A stretch of DNA of 64,000 nucleotides. Origin: Akkermansia muciniphila (GTDB taxonomy: Bacteria > Verrucomicrobiota > Verrucomicrobiia > Verrucomicrobiales > Akkermansiaceae). Location: contig NZ_CP114598.1 of assembly GCF_030848305.1 (NCBI RefSeq), forward strand, positions 434,001-498,000. The letters run 5' to 3'. The notes beneath the pieces are model-generated. The model was not told the DNA's origin, did no database searches, and saw nothing but the letters and a program-made list of their open reading frames with translations. The stretch's first letter is position 1. Each line of letters opens with the position of its first letter. This document shows positions 1 through 9,605 of this stretch, one piece after another. The position numbers were made by a program, and so were the translations under genes.

Positions 1-230
1 ATGCCCTTCACCGTCTGCGCCGCGGGCTGCCGCCCCTTCCAGCGGCCGATATTATTCGTCCCGGCCAGCAAAACGCAATAGCGGGGGGAAGTCTTGACCG
101 CCAGTTTCGTATCCTCCATGCGCCACAGCATGCTGTCCGTCCTGTCCCCGCTCACTCCGAAGTTGACCGCCTTCATCGGCAGAAGAAGCAAAGGAGAGCA
201 ATAAAAAAACGGCAGAGAAAACAGAAGCAT
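1..230 (-). pseudogene. SGNH/GDSL hydrolase fragment, catalytic block I missing, continues past window edge
   Basis: The frame read from 230 downward gives a hydrophobic leader (MLLFSLPFFYCSPLLLP) followed by KAVNFGVSGDRTDSMLWRM and then VLLAGTNNIGR. These match the second and third conserved blocks of the PAF-acetylhydrolase-like SGNH family (NFGIxGDRT..LWR and GTNN). The first block, with the catalytic serine (GDS), should precede NFG by about 25-30 residues. It is absent: only about 20 residues separate the start from it, and the preceding gene ends at 286. A signal-peptide-like frame (MNASVFSAVFLLLSFASSA, from 234) overlaps in another phase, as if a secreted hydrolase lost its block I region and changed frame. 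Hence a probable pseudogene or inactive remnant; the C-terminus lies outside the window. Confidence 0.55.
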
Positions 231-285
231 TCATCTTTTTCCGAATACGCGGCCCGGAAAAGCATTCTTTCCCCTGCCGGGAAAA

Positions 286-879
286 TCATGTTCTCACCGC
301 CTTGCCCAATACCTCCAGAGGCTGGCCGGACAAATTCAATTCCTTTACCAGAAAACGGACAATCAGCAGGCTTGCCAGCGCATCATACAAAGCGTCATGC
401 CAGCGGCGCGCAGGAAGCAACGCCTCCACGGAACAGGTCAACCCCAGGGCGCCGCACAAAGAAGACAGGGAATAATCCTCCAGACCGGGGACGCACATCC
501 TGCCCAAAGCCAGCGTATCCAGCCACGGACCGAAGCCGTGGCCCGGAAACCGCCGCAGGAACTTCCGTTCCGTAGCCGGATTATGCCCCACCACCACGGC
601 CTGCCCCAGCCGGGAACGTATCTCCGGCCACAGGGAAGGAAAAGACGGGGCATCCGCCAGCATCTCCGTAGTAATGCCGTGCACCTGGGAGGCGGACCAT
701 AAAACCGGCTTCTCCACCGCAATATAGGAAGTCCACAACTCAGGTTCGTCCTCCAGGCGGGAACATGCGGCTATGCCTATCTGGACGGGCTGGTCCGTCT
801 CCCCCCGGGCCGCGCCGGCGGATTCAAAATCAATGGCGGCAAAACGCAGGCCGCCGATTGTATCCGAAAGCGGAGGCAT
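286..879 (-). CDS. DEDDh 3'-5' exonuclease (DnaQ-like)
   Basis: A protein of about 197 residues of the RNase T/DnaQ exonuclease superfamily. Visible motifs are ExoI (FAAIDFES, with the first Asp and Glu), ExoII (VVGHNPATE) and ExoIII with the DEDDh histidine (RRWHDALYDALA). It should remove nucleotides from 3' ends of DNA or RNA using two metal ions. The length fits a free-standing exonuclease without an added polymerase domain. I chose the ATG at 879, one base after the mutS stop, because GGAG lies 9 bases upstream; an in-frame start at 903 overlapping mutS is also possible. Direct coupling to mutS suggests the excision step of mismatch repair, but that is inference from position only. Confidence 0.85.
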   Translation of the reverse strand: MPPLSDTIGGLRFAAIDFESAGAARGETDQPVQIGIAACSRLEDEPELWTSYIAVEKPVLWSASQVHGITTEMLADAPSFPSLWPEIRSRLGQAVVVGHNPATERKFLRRFPGHGFGPWLDTLALGRMCVPGLEDYSLSSLCGALGLTCSVEALLPARRWHDALYDALASLLIVRFLVKELNLSGQPLEVLGKAVRT

Positions 880-880
880 A

Positions 881-3382
881 TCAGAACAACTCCAGCTGAG
901 CATATTCCCCGACAGGCATATCGTCGTCCATGTCCGTATTCTTGGCTCTCGGTTCAGCCAGACGGGAACGCCCCTTTTTCCTGGGGCGCGTGGAATTCAT
1001 CTCCAGATGGGACAGGATGGCCTTGGCGCGGTCCACAATGACGGCAGGCATGCCGGCCAGTCGGGCCACCTGAATGCCGTAGGACTTGTCCGCCGCTCCC
1101 GGCACGATCTTGCGCAGAAACACAATTTCCTCCTTCCACTCCCGTACGGCCACATTGTAATTCTGCACGCCCTGCCTGGAATTGGCCAAATCCGTCAGCT
1201 CATGATAATGCGTGGCGAACAGGGTGCGGGACTTCAACTCGTCATGCAGGTATTCCGCCACGGCCCAGGCGATGGAAAGGCCGTCAAAGGTGGCCGTGCC
1301 CCGCCCGATTTCATCCAGAATAATCAGGGAACGCTCCGTGGCGTTATTCAGAATCAGGGAGGTTTCGCTCATCTCCACCATAAAGGTGGACTGGCCGCGC
1401 GCCAGGTCGTCGCTGGCTCCCACGCGGCAGAAAATGCGGTCCACCAAACCGATGTGGGCGGCTTCCGCCGGCACATACGCTCCAATCTGGGCCATCAGCG
1501 TAATCAGGGCCACCTGGCGGATATAGGTGCTCTTGCCCGCCATATTGGGCCCGGTCAGCAGAATAAGACGGTTTTCCTCCGGTTCCAGAAAAGCGTCATT
1601 GGGAACGAACACATCGCCGGAAACATTCTGCTCAATAACAGGATGGCGGCCATTGACAATGCGCAGGATCATGGAATTGTCCAGAACGGGGCGGCAGTAC
1701 CGGTACTGCTGCGCGCCCTCCGCCAGTCCCAGCAGCACGTCCAGATCCGCCATGGCGTCCGCCGTAATCTGGATATCGTCAATATGGCGGCCCACTTCTT
1801 CACGCAACAGGAGGAACTGCTCATACTCCACCTGGCGGGAACGCTCGTCCGCCCCCAGGATGGTATTCTCCATCTGCTTGAGCTCCGGGGTAATAAAGCG
1901 CTCCGCGTTCACCAGCGTCTGCTTGCGCTGGTAATCCGGGGGCACTTTATCGTAATGGCTCTTCGTTACTTCAATGTAATAACCGAAGACATTATTAAAG
2001 CGAATTTTCAGGGAATCAATTCCCGTGCGCTTGCGCTCCTTCTCCTGCAGCCGTGCCAGCCACTCCTTCCCGTCGCGGGAAGCCAGACGCAATTCATCCA
2101 GACCGGCATGGTACCCTTCCCTGATGATGCCGCCTTCCTTGATGGTCACGGGCGGTTCATCCACCAGGGCGCGCTGGAGCAAATCCACCAGCTCATCAAA
2201 ACAGCCCATGCGGGAACGGATGCTCTCCAGCATCTCCCCACCGCCGGGCAGGGATTCCAAATCATCCCTGAGCGCGGGGATGCGCGCCAGGGAAGAAGCC
2301 AGAGCCTGGAGGTCGCGGGCATTCCCGGCGCCCTGGGAAATGCGGCCCGTCAGCCGCTCCATGTCCCGCACATTCTTCAGGCTCTCCCTCAGCTTGCTCA
2401 TCAGGTAGGGCTCCTGCAGCAGAACGGCGATCACCTCCTGCCTCGCCAGAAGCTTTTCCAGATCGCACAGTGGGTGGAGCAGCCAGTCCCGGAGTTTGCG
2501 CGCTCCCATGGGGGTGCTTGTCCTATCCAGGGTCCCCAGCAGGGAAAGCTTCACGCCGCCGCGGGAATCCACCAGATCCAGATTCCTCTGGCTGGCCTGG
2601 TCAATCAGCACGGCGTTCTCCGTGGCGCGCACGGAAATGCGGCGCAAGTGGTCCGTGGGACGGCGGAGCTGGTAGCTCAGATAATGGAGCACCGCGCCGG
2701 ACGCCCCCAGGGCGGCGGTCATCTCCCCGCAGCCGAAGCCATCCAGGGAATGTACCCGGAAATGGCTCAGCAAATTGGGAATGGCCGTGGAAGGCAGAAA
2801 AGTATATCCGTCGTAATAAAGCGTGGGGTGGGTTCCGGGGAAGCAGTCCGTCTGCTCGTCGCTGACCAGGAGTTCGGAGGGATTGATGCGGGACAGCTCG
2901 TCCAGAAGCAAATCCATGTGTTCGAACTGGGCCACGGAAAATTCCCCCGTGGTGTGGTCCACGCATGCCAGACCGAAGCGCTTCTTGTCCCTGTACAAAG
3001 CCACGATGTAATTATGGCGGGAGGAATCCAGCAAATTCATGTCCGCCAGGGTTCCGGCGGAAATCACGCGGGTCAGTTCCCGCTCCACCAGCTTGCCCGG
3101 CTGCGGAATGGTGGTCTGCTCCGCAATAGCTACCCGCTTACCTCCCTTCACCAGCCGTCCGATATACCCTTCCGCGCTGTGGTGGGGAACCCCGCACATC
3201 GGAATGCCGTGGCGCTTGGTCAGCGTCAGGCCCAGAATGGCGGAGGCCTCCTTGGCGTCCTCAAAAAACATTTCGTAAAAATCCCCCAGCCGGAAAAACA
3301 GCAGCACGTCTTCCGGCAAGCCCTTCTTCATGCGAAGGTACTGATCCATCATCGGGGTTGAGGCAGGTCCGGAACTACTCAT
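881..3382 (-). CDS. mutS: DNA mismatch repair protein MutS
   Basis: Full-length MutS (833 residues). The mismatch-reading F-Y-E motif is at residues 35-37, followed by connector, lever and clamp domains, then the ABC ATPase with Walker A GPNMAGKST (from 611), Walker B LIILDE (686-691) and the switch motif FATHYHEL. The C-terminus is a charged tail ending GEYAQLELF. It recognises mispaired or looped DNA and recruits MutL; no mutL is in the window. A TTGCTT-17-TACTCT promoter lies just upstream, so it seems to be transcribed separately from rsfS, which has its own terminator. The DEDDh exonuclease follows after one base. Confidence 0.97.
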   Translation of the reverse strand: MSSSGPASTPMMDQYLRMKKGLPEDVLLFFRLGDFYEMFFEDAKEASAILGLTLTKRHGIPMCGVPHHSAEGYIGRLVKGGKRVAIAEQTTIPQPGKLVERELTRVISAGTLADMNLLDSSRHNYIVALYRDKKRFGLACVDHTTGEFSVAQFEHMDLLLDELSRINPSELLVSDEQTDCFPGTHPTLYYDGYTFLPSTAIPNLLSHFRVHSLDGFGCGEMTAALGASGAVLHYLSYQLRRPTDHLRRISVRATENAVLIDQASQRNLDLVDSRGGVKLSLLGTLDRTSTPMGARKLRDWLLHPLCDLEKLLARQEVIAVLLQEPYLMSKLRESLKNVRDMERLTGRISQGAGNARDLQALASSLARIPALRDDLESLPGGGEMLESIRSRMGCFDELVDLLQRALVDEPPVTIKEGGIIREGYHAGLDELRLASRDGKEWLARLQEKERKRTGIDSLKIRFNNVFGYYIEVTKSHYDKVPPDYQRKQTLVNAERFITPELKQMENTILGADERSRQVEYEQFLLLREEVGRHIDDIQITADAMADLDVLLGLAEGAQQYRYCRPVLDNSMILRIVNGRHPVIEQNVSGDVFVPNDAFLEPEENRLILLTGPNMAGKSTYIRQVALITLMAQIGAYVPAEAAHIGLVDRIFCRVGASDDLARGQSTFMVEMSETSLILNNATERSLIILDEIGRGTATFDGLSIAWAVAEYLHDELKSRTLFATHYHELTDLANSRQGVQNYNVAVREWKEEIVFLRKIVPGAADKSYGIQVARLAGMPAVIVDRAKAILSHLEMNSTRPRKKGRSRLAEPRAKNTDMDDDMPVGEYAQLELF

Positions 3383-3395
3383 AAATAACGGTGAA

Positions 3396-3424
3396 AGAGT
3401 AATCCGATTGCGGCTTCAAAGCAA
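3396..3424 (-). promoter_or_regulatory. Candidate sigma70 promoter of mutS
   Basis: On the minus strand TTGCTT (3424-3419), a 17-base spacer and TACTCT (3401-3396). The start codon at 3382 lies 13 bases after the -10 box, so the leader would be only about 7 bases. Confidence 0.5.
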
Positions 3425-3640
3425 GGTTGGAATCTTGTTAGAACCGGGGTTCCCCACCGCTTTTCCAAGGAAAAGCTAGGGAGAAAACATCCAATGCCCC
3501 GCAAAGAAAATGCGTTGCCGCAGCCATCATTACACCTTTTTTCTCCTTCCCGGAAACAGGCCCTCATACGGAAGAACCCGGCCACGCTGCCTTTCATCTT
3601 TTTGCGGTGTGCGGTTGATAACAGGCCATTTACTCCAAGG

Positions 3641-3676
3641 AAGAAAAAAACCGTGCCGCAACCGGCAGCGGCACGG
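3641..3676 (-). terminator. Rho-independent terminator after rsfS
   Basis: A 9-bp stem, CCGTGCCGC (3651-3659) with GCGGCACGG (3668-3676), and an 8-base loop. On the minus strand it is followed by a T-rich tract (complement of 3641-3650). It lies 22 bases after the rsfS stop and ends the ftsH-rsfS transcript. Confidence 0.85.
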
Positions 3677-3697
3677 TGTAAAATCAGATTGACGCAA

Positions 3698-4048
3698 TTA
3701 ATACTCCACCACGGGAGCATCCTTCCACAGAGTGTCCATGCCGTAGAATTCGCGCGTTTCCTGCCCCATGATGTGGACCATCACGTCAATATAGTCCACT
3801 ACGGACCACAATGCCACAGGCGTATCTTCCACATAGGTGGGGAGGGCTCCCGCCTTTTCCCGGACGGCTTCTTCCAGCTCTCGGATGACGGCGCGCAGAT
3901 GGGGGACGGACAACCCCGTGCACACTACCATGAAATCCGTCAGGGAAGACATGCCCCGCAAGTCGTACACCCGTACATTTTCAGCCTTGGCGTCATCCGC
4001 GGCGCGGGCGCACATCCTGGCCAGTTCCATCGCATCATTGGCTACCAT
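3698..4048 (-). CDS. rsfS: Ribosomal silencing factor RsfS (Iojap/YbeB family)
   Basis: 116 residues, the usual size for RsfS. Hallmarks are the central DFMVVCTG stretch, EGxxxx-like linker replaced by EDTPVALW, and the VDYIDVMVHIM core followed by REFYGMDTLW. The family binds ribosomal protein uL14 and blocks joining of the 30S and 50S subunits when nutrients are short. It lies 21 bases downstream of ftsH and is followed by a strong terminator, so the two genes probably share one transcript. Confidence 0.94.
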   Translation of the reverse strand: MVANDAMELARMCARAADDAKAENVRVYDLRGMSSLTDFMVVCTGLSVPHLRAVIRELEEAVREKAGALPTYVEDTPVALWSVVDYIDVMVHIMGQETREFYGMDTLWKDAPVVEY

Positions 4049-4069
4049 ATTCGATTCGTTTCTATTGAA

Positions 4070-6520
4070 TTATTTCTTTTCTCCGCCGTCCATGCCGGAC
4101 TCATCAGCGGGATTGCAGGAGGAAGGATCACGCTCCGCCTGTTCCTGCTTCTCTTCCTCCTCCCGTTCTTCAGCGCCGTCCTCGCGGGGCTCTTCAGCTT
4201 CATCCTTCGCGGAATGGCCGGGATCATCTTTCCCGGGCTGTTCCTCCACTTCGGAAGGCATGGGGGGCGGAGTCACCCTGGCGGGAGGGTTCTTCATTTC
4301 CCCGTATTCCAGAATATCCATGACCTGGGAACCTTCCAGCGTTTCAAACTCCATCAGGGCTTCCGTCAGGATGTCCAGCTTGTCCCGGTTTTCCGTAAGG
4401 ATGGCCATGGCGCGTTCATAAGCGCTGTCCACCAGGAAGCGAACTTCCGAGTCAATCAGTTCCGCCGTGGATTCGGAATAATTGCGGGAACGCGTTCCCA
4501 GGTCGCGGGCAATATAAACTTCTCCCTGGTGTTCTCCGTACTCAATCAGCCCCAGTTTTTCGCTCATGCCGAATTCGCACACCATGCGCCGGGCCAGGTT
4601 GGTGGCGCTCCTGATGTCTCCGGTAGCGCCGCTGGTCACATCGCCAAAAACGATCTGTTCGGCGCAGCGCCCGCCCATCGCCACGACGAGCTGGTCCAGC
4701 ATTTCAGACCGGAGATGGTGCATCTTGTCGTCGGAAGGAAGCCACATGGTCATGCCTAGGGCCCCGCCACGGGGAACAATGGTCACCCGGTGCAGCGGCT
4801 CGCTGTGCGGCGTTTTCAACAGGCAGATGGCATGCCCCGCCTCATGCACGGCGGTAATGCGGCGCCCCCGTTCGTTAATCGCCAGGCTGCGGCGTTCACG
4901 CCCCCAGCTGACCTTGTCGCGGGCTTCTTCCAATTCGGCCTCCGTAATCTCCTTCAGCCCCTTGCGGGCGGCCAGCAGGGCGGCTTCATTGACCAGGTTG
5001 GCCAGCTGGGCTCCGGAGAAGCCGGACGTGCCGCGGGCAATCCGCTCAAAGCTGACTCCGGGCGCCATTTTCACTTTTCTGGCATGCACCTGCAGGATCT
5101 GTTCGCGCCCCCGGACGTCCGGCAGGTTCACCACCACCTGCCGGTCAAAGCGGCCGGGACGCAGCAGCGCCGGGTCCAGGATGTCCGCACGGTTGGTGGC
5201 GGCGATGACGATTACATTGGAGTTGTTTTCAAAACCGTCCATTTCCACCAGCAGGGCGTTCAGCGTCTGTTCCCGTTCGTCATTGCCGCCGCCCATGCCG
5301 TAGCCGCGCTGACGGCCCACGGCGTCAATTTCATCAATGAAAATCAGGCTGGGAGCCGTCCTTTTGGCCTGTTCAAACATGTCGCGGACGCGGCTCGCGC
5401 CCACCCCCACGAACATTTCCACAAAGTCCGAACCGCTGATGGAATAGAAGGAAGCCTTGGATTCCCCGGCAATGGCCCGCGCCAGCAGGGTCTTGCCCGT
5501 GCCGGGAGCCCCGACCATCAGCACGCCGCGGGGAATGGTGGCGCCCAGGTCACGGAATTTTTCCGGATTGCGCAGAAACTCCACCAGTTCCCACACTTCC
5601 TCCTTGGCTTCGCTGATGCCGGCCACATCCTTGAACGTCACTTTGTTTTTGTCCGGGGAGATGAGGCGCGCCCGGCTTTTGCCGAAGCTCATCGCGCCCC
5701 GGGCTCCGCCGCTCTGCGCGCGGAACATGAAGAACAGAATCACCAGAATGAGCACGATGGGCAGCAGATTCAGCAGGATGCCGCCCCAGGAGCCGGATTC
5801 GCGCTTGAACTTCGTATCCGGCCCCAGCAGCTGCTTGACGCGGTCTCCCTGGAACTCCAGGGTAAAAGGAACTTCCACGCGTTCAAAACGCTGCTTGTCC
5901 ACGGAGGCGTCTCCCGTGGCCGCGGGCCAGATGCGGGTGACAATCTGGCCGACCAGCACGTTCTGGTTGCCGTCTTCCGCCAGGATGATGCCGTCTTTTC
6001 CTCCGGCGATGCGGCCTTCCAGGGCCAGGCGGTTGAATTCGGGCACGGAGAGCTTCTGCGCTCCCTCGGGAATGAGGGAAACATTCTTTCCCTCTTCCGT
6101 CCGGTACGGGCTCTCCACCACCCTGTAGCCGGAAAGCTCATTCAGCAAAGGCTTGTCGCGGTCCGGAAGGGACATGGAATAAGTCAGCGCAAAGGGGGTC
6201 ATTTCCACCTTCGGCTGAATTTCCTTCCTGTACACCAGCGCGTGAATAACGCCTTCGGAACCGTTCTCGCTCAGCACCACTTCCACGGGGGCCTTGGGAT
6301 CGTTCAGCACCACGCGCCCCGCCTTATACTGGGCTTCAAAGGATTCCAGATTTTCCTTGCGGGGGCCCAGCCCGAAAGATTCAGGGGTGAAAAAGCCAAA
6401 CGCAAGGACGCCTACAATGAGAAGTACCATGACCCACACGCCCCAGTTGGGGGATTCGGGCCTGCCGGAGCCGGGAAATTTGGGAGGACGGGGAGGACTT
6501 GGTGGCATTCTGTCAGACAT
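4070..6520 (-). CDS. ftsH: ATP-dependent zinc metalloprotease FtsH
   Basis: 816 residues. Domain order: short Pro-rich cytoplasmic tail, TM1 (about 26-43), an unusually long extracytoplasmic domain (45-245), TM2 (about 247-266), AAA+ module with Walker A GAPGTGKT (337-344), Walker B LIFIDE (392-397) and the second region of homology around [19 protein letters not shown], then the M41 protease with zinc motif HEAGH (559-563). It degrades misassembled membrane and short-lived regulatory proteins. The C-terminal 70 residues are an acidic low-complexity tail rich in Glu and Asp, longer than in E. coli FtsH (about 645 residues). No clear promoter was found upstream. Confidence 0.96.
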   Translation of the reverse strand: MSDRMPPSPPRPPKFPGSGRPESPNWGVWVMVLLIVGVLAFGFFTPESFGLGPRKENLESFEAQYKAGRVVLNDPKAPVEVVLSENGSEGVIHALVYRKEIQPKVEMTPFALTYSMSLPDRDKPLLNELSGYRVVESPYRTEEGKNVSLIPEGAQKLSVPEFNRLALEGRIAGGKDGIILAEDGNQNVLVGQIVTRIWPAATGDASVDKQRFERVEVPFTLEFQGDRVKQLLGPDTKFKRESGSWGGILLNLLPIVLILVILFFMFRAQSGGARGAMSFGKSRARLISPDKNKVTFKDVAGISEAKEEVWELVEFLRNPEKFRDLGATIPRGVLMVGAPGTGKTLLARAIAGESKASFYSISGSDFVEMFVGVGASRVRDMFEQAKRTAPSLIFIDEIDAVGRQRGYGMGGGNDEREQTLNALLVEMDGFENNSNVIVIAATNRADILDPALLRPGRFDRQVVVNLPDVRGREQILQVHARKVKMAPGVSFERIARGTSGFSGAQLANLVNEAALLAARKGLKEITEAELEEARDKVSWGRERRSLAINERGRRITAVHEAGHAICLLKTPHSEPLHRVTIVPRGGALGMTMWLPSDDKMHHLRSEMLDQLVVAMGGRCAEQIVFGDVTSGATGDIRSATNLARRMVCEFGMSEKLGLIEYGEHQGEVYIARDLGTRSRNYSESTAELIDSEVRFLVDSAYERAMAILTENRDKLDILTEALMEFETLEGSQVMDILEYGEMKNPPARVTPPPMPSEVEEQPGKDDPGHSAKDEAEEPREDGAEEREEEEKQEQAERDPSSCNPADESGMDGGEKK

Positions 6521-6684
6521 AATGTGGTTAGCACACAGAAGTTAATGAATAGGGCGGCATGATACGCGAGTCCTTGTAAAATAAAACTTTTTTCCGAGAC
6601 ATGCCAGACAGCCGCCGCAGGACGGGTCCGCACCGTTCCGGGCCGGGGCTCTTCCCGGCAATAAGGCCTTAGCCGGCGCAGGCA

Positions 6685-7482
6685 TCATTCCCGCTTCCTT
6701 TTTCTGCGCCGCCCCTCATGGTTCGCGCTTTCTCCGTTCATGCGCTGCCGGAGACGCCGCTTCCACTGGGGCATCCTCTCTTCCGCCGGGGCCGCATGGG
6801 AACCGGCACCTTCCCGGCTCTTTTCCTGCCAGGCCCCCTCGTCCTGCGCGTTCAGCCGCTCCCGCCGCCTCTGCTCCTGGATTTCCGCCAATTTTCTGGC
6901 GCGCCGGATTTCCACCCGCTTGCTCACCTCCCCGTGGGCGGAGGTCACGCGCCAGGGGCCGATGCGGCGGGGATAGGTAATGGGCGCGCAAACCAGTTCC
7001 GCATCCAGAAAACGCATGGACCCCACCAGCAGGTTCTTGACATTCGCCAGCAGGCCGCCGTCCGTCCAGACGCCGCCCATGCCCATTTCCAGCAGAAAGG
7101 CCAGATGAAGCGTTTCCGCTCCTGAGGCCTGAATGGAAAAATCCCTCAGGGAAATGCCCTCCGCCGGCTCCTCATCCGGGGCGGCCACGGAAGCGGCCCG
7201 GAGGAGGAACATCGTATCCCGGACCTTGCGGCTCAGGGCGCAGACCAGTTCCCCCACCTTGGGCCGGGCGTCAAAACGGTAATCCTTCACTTCCACCAGC
7301 CACAGATCCCGGCGTTCCGGATGATACAGCAAAAAATCCATTTCCTTGCATCCCCCGCAGAAATTCTGCGCCTGCCGGGAATAATAATCCGAGCATTCAA
7401 TGCGGCACACCACGTAGCCTTCATCGATCCAGAAACGGTGGACGCCCTCCACGTAATAAGCTTTTGACGGCTTATGACTCAT
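6685..7482 (-). CDS. Putative PD-(D/E)XK-type nuclease paired with an AAA ATPase
   Basis: 265 residues without a family name I can give. Residues 46-66 carry KEMDFLLYHPE followed by DLWLVEVKDY, which fits the D-x(10-15)-ExK core of restriction-endonuclease-like nucleases; it is preceded by a Cys pair (CGGC). The last 75 residues are highly basic and probably helical. The gene overlaps the end of the upstream ATPase gene by 11 bases, so translation of the two is coupled. The nuclease assignment rests on one motif and on context; it could instead be a non-catalytic member of that fold. Confidence 0.55.
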   Translation of the reverse strand: MSHKPSKAYYVEGVHRFWIDEGYVVCRIECSDYYSRQAQNFCGGCKEMDFLLYHPERRDLWLVEVKDYRFDARPKVGELVCALSRKVRDTMFLLRAASVAAPDEEPAEGISLRDFSIQASGAETLHLAFLLEMGMGGVWTDGGLLANVKNLLVGSMRFLDAELVCAPITYPRRIGPWRVTSAHGEVSKRVEIRRARKLAEIQEQRRRERLNAQDEGAWQEKSREGAGSHAAPAEERMPQWKRRLRQRMNGESANHEGRRRKRKRE

Positions 7483-8548
7483 AACTCAGCTTCAAATACC
7501 TGTCCGCCTGTTCGATTTCCGCTTCAAGAGACTCGATAGGCCCCACGTCCTCCAGGGATTCCCCCCAGGACACCCTTACCCCGGCATGCCCCCCCCGCGG
7601 CACGCTCATCCCGAAAAACTTTCTCTGCACCATGGCATTGCGGGGTTCGGAGAGTTGAATCATCAGCTCCCGCAGCAGGAACAGGCTGTGGGAGGACAAC
7701 ATAACCTGCACCCCCGCCTTGGCAAGCCCCGTCAGGGTTTTCACCAGCACGGGCAGGTGGGAGGCGTTCAGATTCATTTCCGGTTCATCCCAAAACAGGA
7801 CGGAACCTTTTTTCACGGAACCGTTCCGGATCAGGTAGCTCAGCGTTCCCAGCCTTTTGAATCCTTCCGCCACCAGGCTCATTTCTATCGGCTGCTGTCC
7901 GGGGCGCTGCAAAAAGAAACGCCCGTCACGCTTCACCACCTTTCCCCCGATAATTTTTTCCAGCCTGGCAACCACGCGCCTGGCATCCGTGCTGATGGGT
8001 TCCGCTTCCGCCTCCATGTCCAGATAACGGCAGAGATCCCAGCTGCCGCCGTCCAGAAACTCGGGGAACCTGCTCCCTACTTGAACAAAGCTCGGATAAA
8101 TGGTCAAAACCTCCCGCGCCGCCAGGAACACCACCGGCACGTTCAGAAAACGCCGGGGCATTTCCCGGATGCTCAGCCCTTCTTCTTCATGCCCCGCCTG
8201 GAAATCAAACACCAGGTTTCCCATGCCCTCCGGCACGCCGTCCCCCTCCATGGAGGCCTCCACGCGCGCATGGGCGTTTCCCCGGTTCCGGGCCGTCAGC
8301 CCGGCCAGCCCGCGGGACGCGAACACCCGCATCAGGTCTTTCCTGAGCCGCTGTTCCTCCGCCCATTTCTCCGGCAGGGATTTCCTTCCCCCGTCAGCGC
8401 TCCACTTGGCCACGGTATAACATAATTTCAGCAAATGGCTTTTGCCGGAATCATTGCCCCCCACCACCACATTGATTCCCGGAACAAATTCAAAATGCTC
8501 TCTCCCGGGAAACACCGTCACGCCGCTCACCAGTAGGTCATGTATCAT
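7472..8548 (-). CDS. AAA family ATPase (RecF/OLD-like ABC-type)
   Basis: A 358-residue ATPase. It starts with a short beta strand, then [21 protein letters not shown] (Walker A GGNDSGKS), a signature-like [14 protein letters not shown], Walker [13 protein letters not shown], and a switch histidine in VMLSSHS. This arrangement is that of the AAA_15/AAA_21 group of SMC/RecF-like ATPases that often act with nucleases. I start at the ATG at 8548; the open frame extends to 8698, but those 50 residues look unlike the family. There is no long coiled coil and no TOPRIM domain, so it is not an OLD nuclease by itself. The partner nuclease-like gene follows with an 11-base overlap. Confidence 0.75.
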   Translation of the reverse strand: MIHDLLVSGVTVFPGREHFEFVPGINVVVGGNDSGKSHLLKLCYTVAKWSADGGRKSLPEKWAEEQRLRKDLMRVFASRGLAGLTARNRGNAHARVEASMEGDGVPEGMGNLVFDFQAGHEEEGLSIREMPRRFLNVPVVFLAAREVLTIYPSFVQVGSRFPEFLDGGSWDLCRYLDMEAEAEPISTDARRVVARLEKIIGGKVVKRDGRFFLQRPGQQPIEMSLVAEGFKRLGTLSYLIRNGSVKKGSVLFWDEPEMNLNASHLPVLVKTLTGLAKAGVQVMLSSHSLFLLRELMIQLSEPRNAMVQRKFFGMSVPRGGHAGVRVSWGESLEDVGPIESLEAEIEQADRYLKLSYES

Positions 8549-8763
8549 ACCGTTCCCAATGTAGCACAGAAGCGCAGGCCGTAAATGACAAAAGCCGCCA
8601 GCTTCCGGCCACCGAAGAGCCTGCCGGGAAAACACCGGAAACGGCAAGGAAAACGCCTGCGGCCGCCGCGCAGCCCCAGCCCCGCAGGTTCCCGACATAC
8701 CGGAACGGAAAGGCGGCGCATTTTAGGCTTCCCATTGCCAAGCGCCTTATTAAAGTAATCCGT

Positions 8764-9588
8764 ATGAGCGCACAATGGACCACCGCCAGGGAATACACGG
8801 ACATCAAGTATGAAACAACGGACGACGGCAGCATCGCAAAAATCACGATCAACCGCCCCCACGTCCGCAATGCGTTCCGCCCCCTGACCGTGCATGAAAT
8901 GCTCAACGCCCTGAACGCCGCCCATGAAGACCCCAAGGTGGGCGTAGTCATCCTGACGGGGGAAGGCCCGGACGCTTTCTGCTCCGGAGGCGACCAGAAA
9001 GTGCGCGGAGACGCCGGCTACATCGGAGAAGACGGCGTGCCGCGCCTGAATATTCTGGACGTGCAGCGCACCATCCGCACCATGCCCAAGCCCGTCGTCG
9101 CCATGGTGGCCGGATACGCCATCGGCGGAGGCCACGTCCTCCACGTCGTCTGTGACCTCACCATCGCCGCGGACAACGCCAAATTCGGACAAACTGGTCC
9201 CAAAGTAGGCTCCTTTGACGGAGGCCTCGGCTCATCCTACCTGGCGCGCATCGTGGGCCAGAAAAAAGCGCGGGAAATCTGGTACCTGTGCCGGCAGTAT
9301 GACGCCCGGCAAGCGCTGGACATGGGCCTGGTCAACACCGTGGTGCCCCTGGAGAACCTGGAGGAGGAAACGCTTTCCTGGTGCCGCCAGATGCTCCGCC
9401 ACAGCCCTCTGGCCCTGCGCTGCCTGAAAGCCTCTCTGAACGCCGACTGCGATGGGCAGATGGGCCTGCTGGACCTGGCCGGCAACGCCACCCTGCTCTA
9501 TTATATGAGCGAAGAAGCGAAGGAAGGCAAAAACGCCTTCGTTGAAAAACGCGCTCCGGATTTCTCCAAATTCCCCAGACTTCCGTAA
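8764..9588 (+). CDS. menB: 1,4-dihydroxy-2-naphthoyl-CoA synthase
   Basis: 274-residue crotonase-fold enzyme that closes the second ring of menaquinone from o-succinylbenzoyl-CoA. Family marks: the CoA-binding/oxyanion segment [11 protein letters not shown], the [19 protein letters not shown] helix, [14 protein letters not shown] with the active-site loop, and C-terminal [13 protein letters not shown], typical of MenB rather than of enoyl-CoA hydratases. Divergent from the ATPase/nuclease pair and 17 bases ahead of a membrane-protein gene on the same strand. No other men gene is nearby. Confidence 0.95.
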   Translation: MSAQWTTAREYTDIKYETTDDGSIAKITINRPHVRNAFRPLTVHEMLNALNAAHEDPKVGVVILTGEGPDAFCSGGDQKVRGDAGYIGEDGVPRLNILDVQRTIRTMPKPVVAMVAGYAIGGGHVLHVVCDLTIAADNAKFGQTGPKVGSFDGGLGSSYLARIVGQKKAREIWYLCRQYDARQALDMGLVNTVVPLENLEEETLSWCRQMLRHSPLALRCLKASLNADCDGQMGLLDLAGNATLLYYMSEEAKEGKNAFVEKRAPDFSKFPRLP

Positions 9589-9605
9589 CCTCCCCCCTCC
9601 GCACC

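Larger units (their letters stand above)
3383..3697. other. Intergenic region between rsfS and mutS
   Basis: About 315 bases without a convincing gene. It holds the rsfS terminator on the left of the minus-strand transcript (3641-3676) and the mutS promoter (3396-3424). The rest (3425-3640) shows no structure I can name; short open frames in both directions lack family features. Confidence 0.6.

Noticed and set aside
773-3361. Open frame of 862 codons on the plus strand
   Set aside because: It lies antisense to mutS, has His/Gln/Gly-rich composition typical of reverse-complement reading of GC-rich genes, and no family features.
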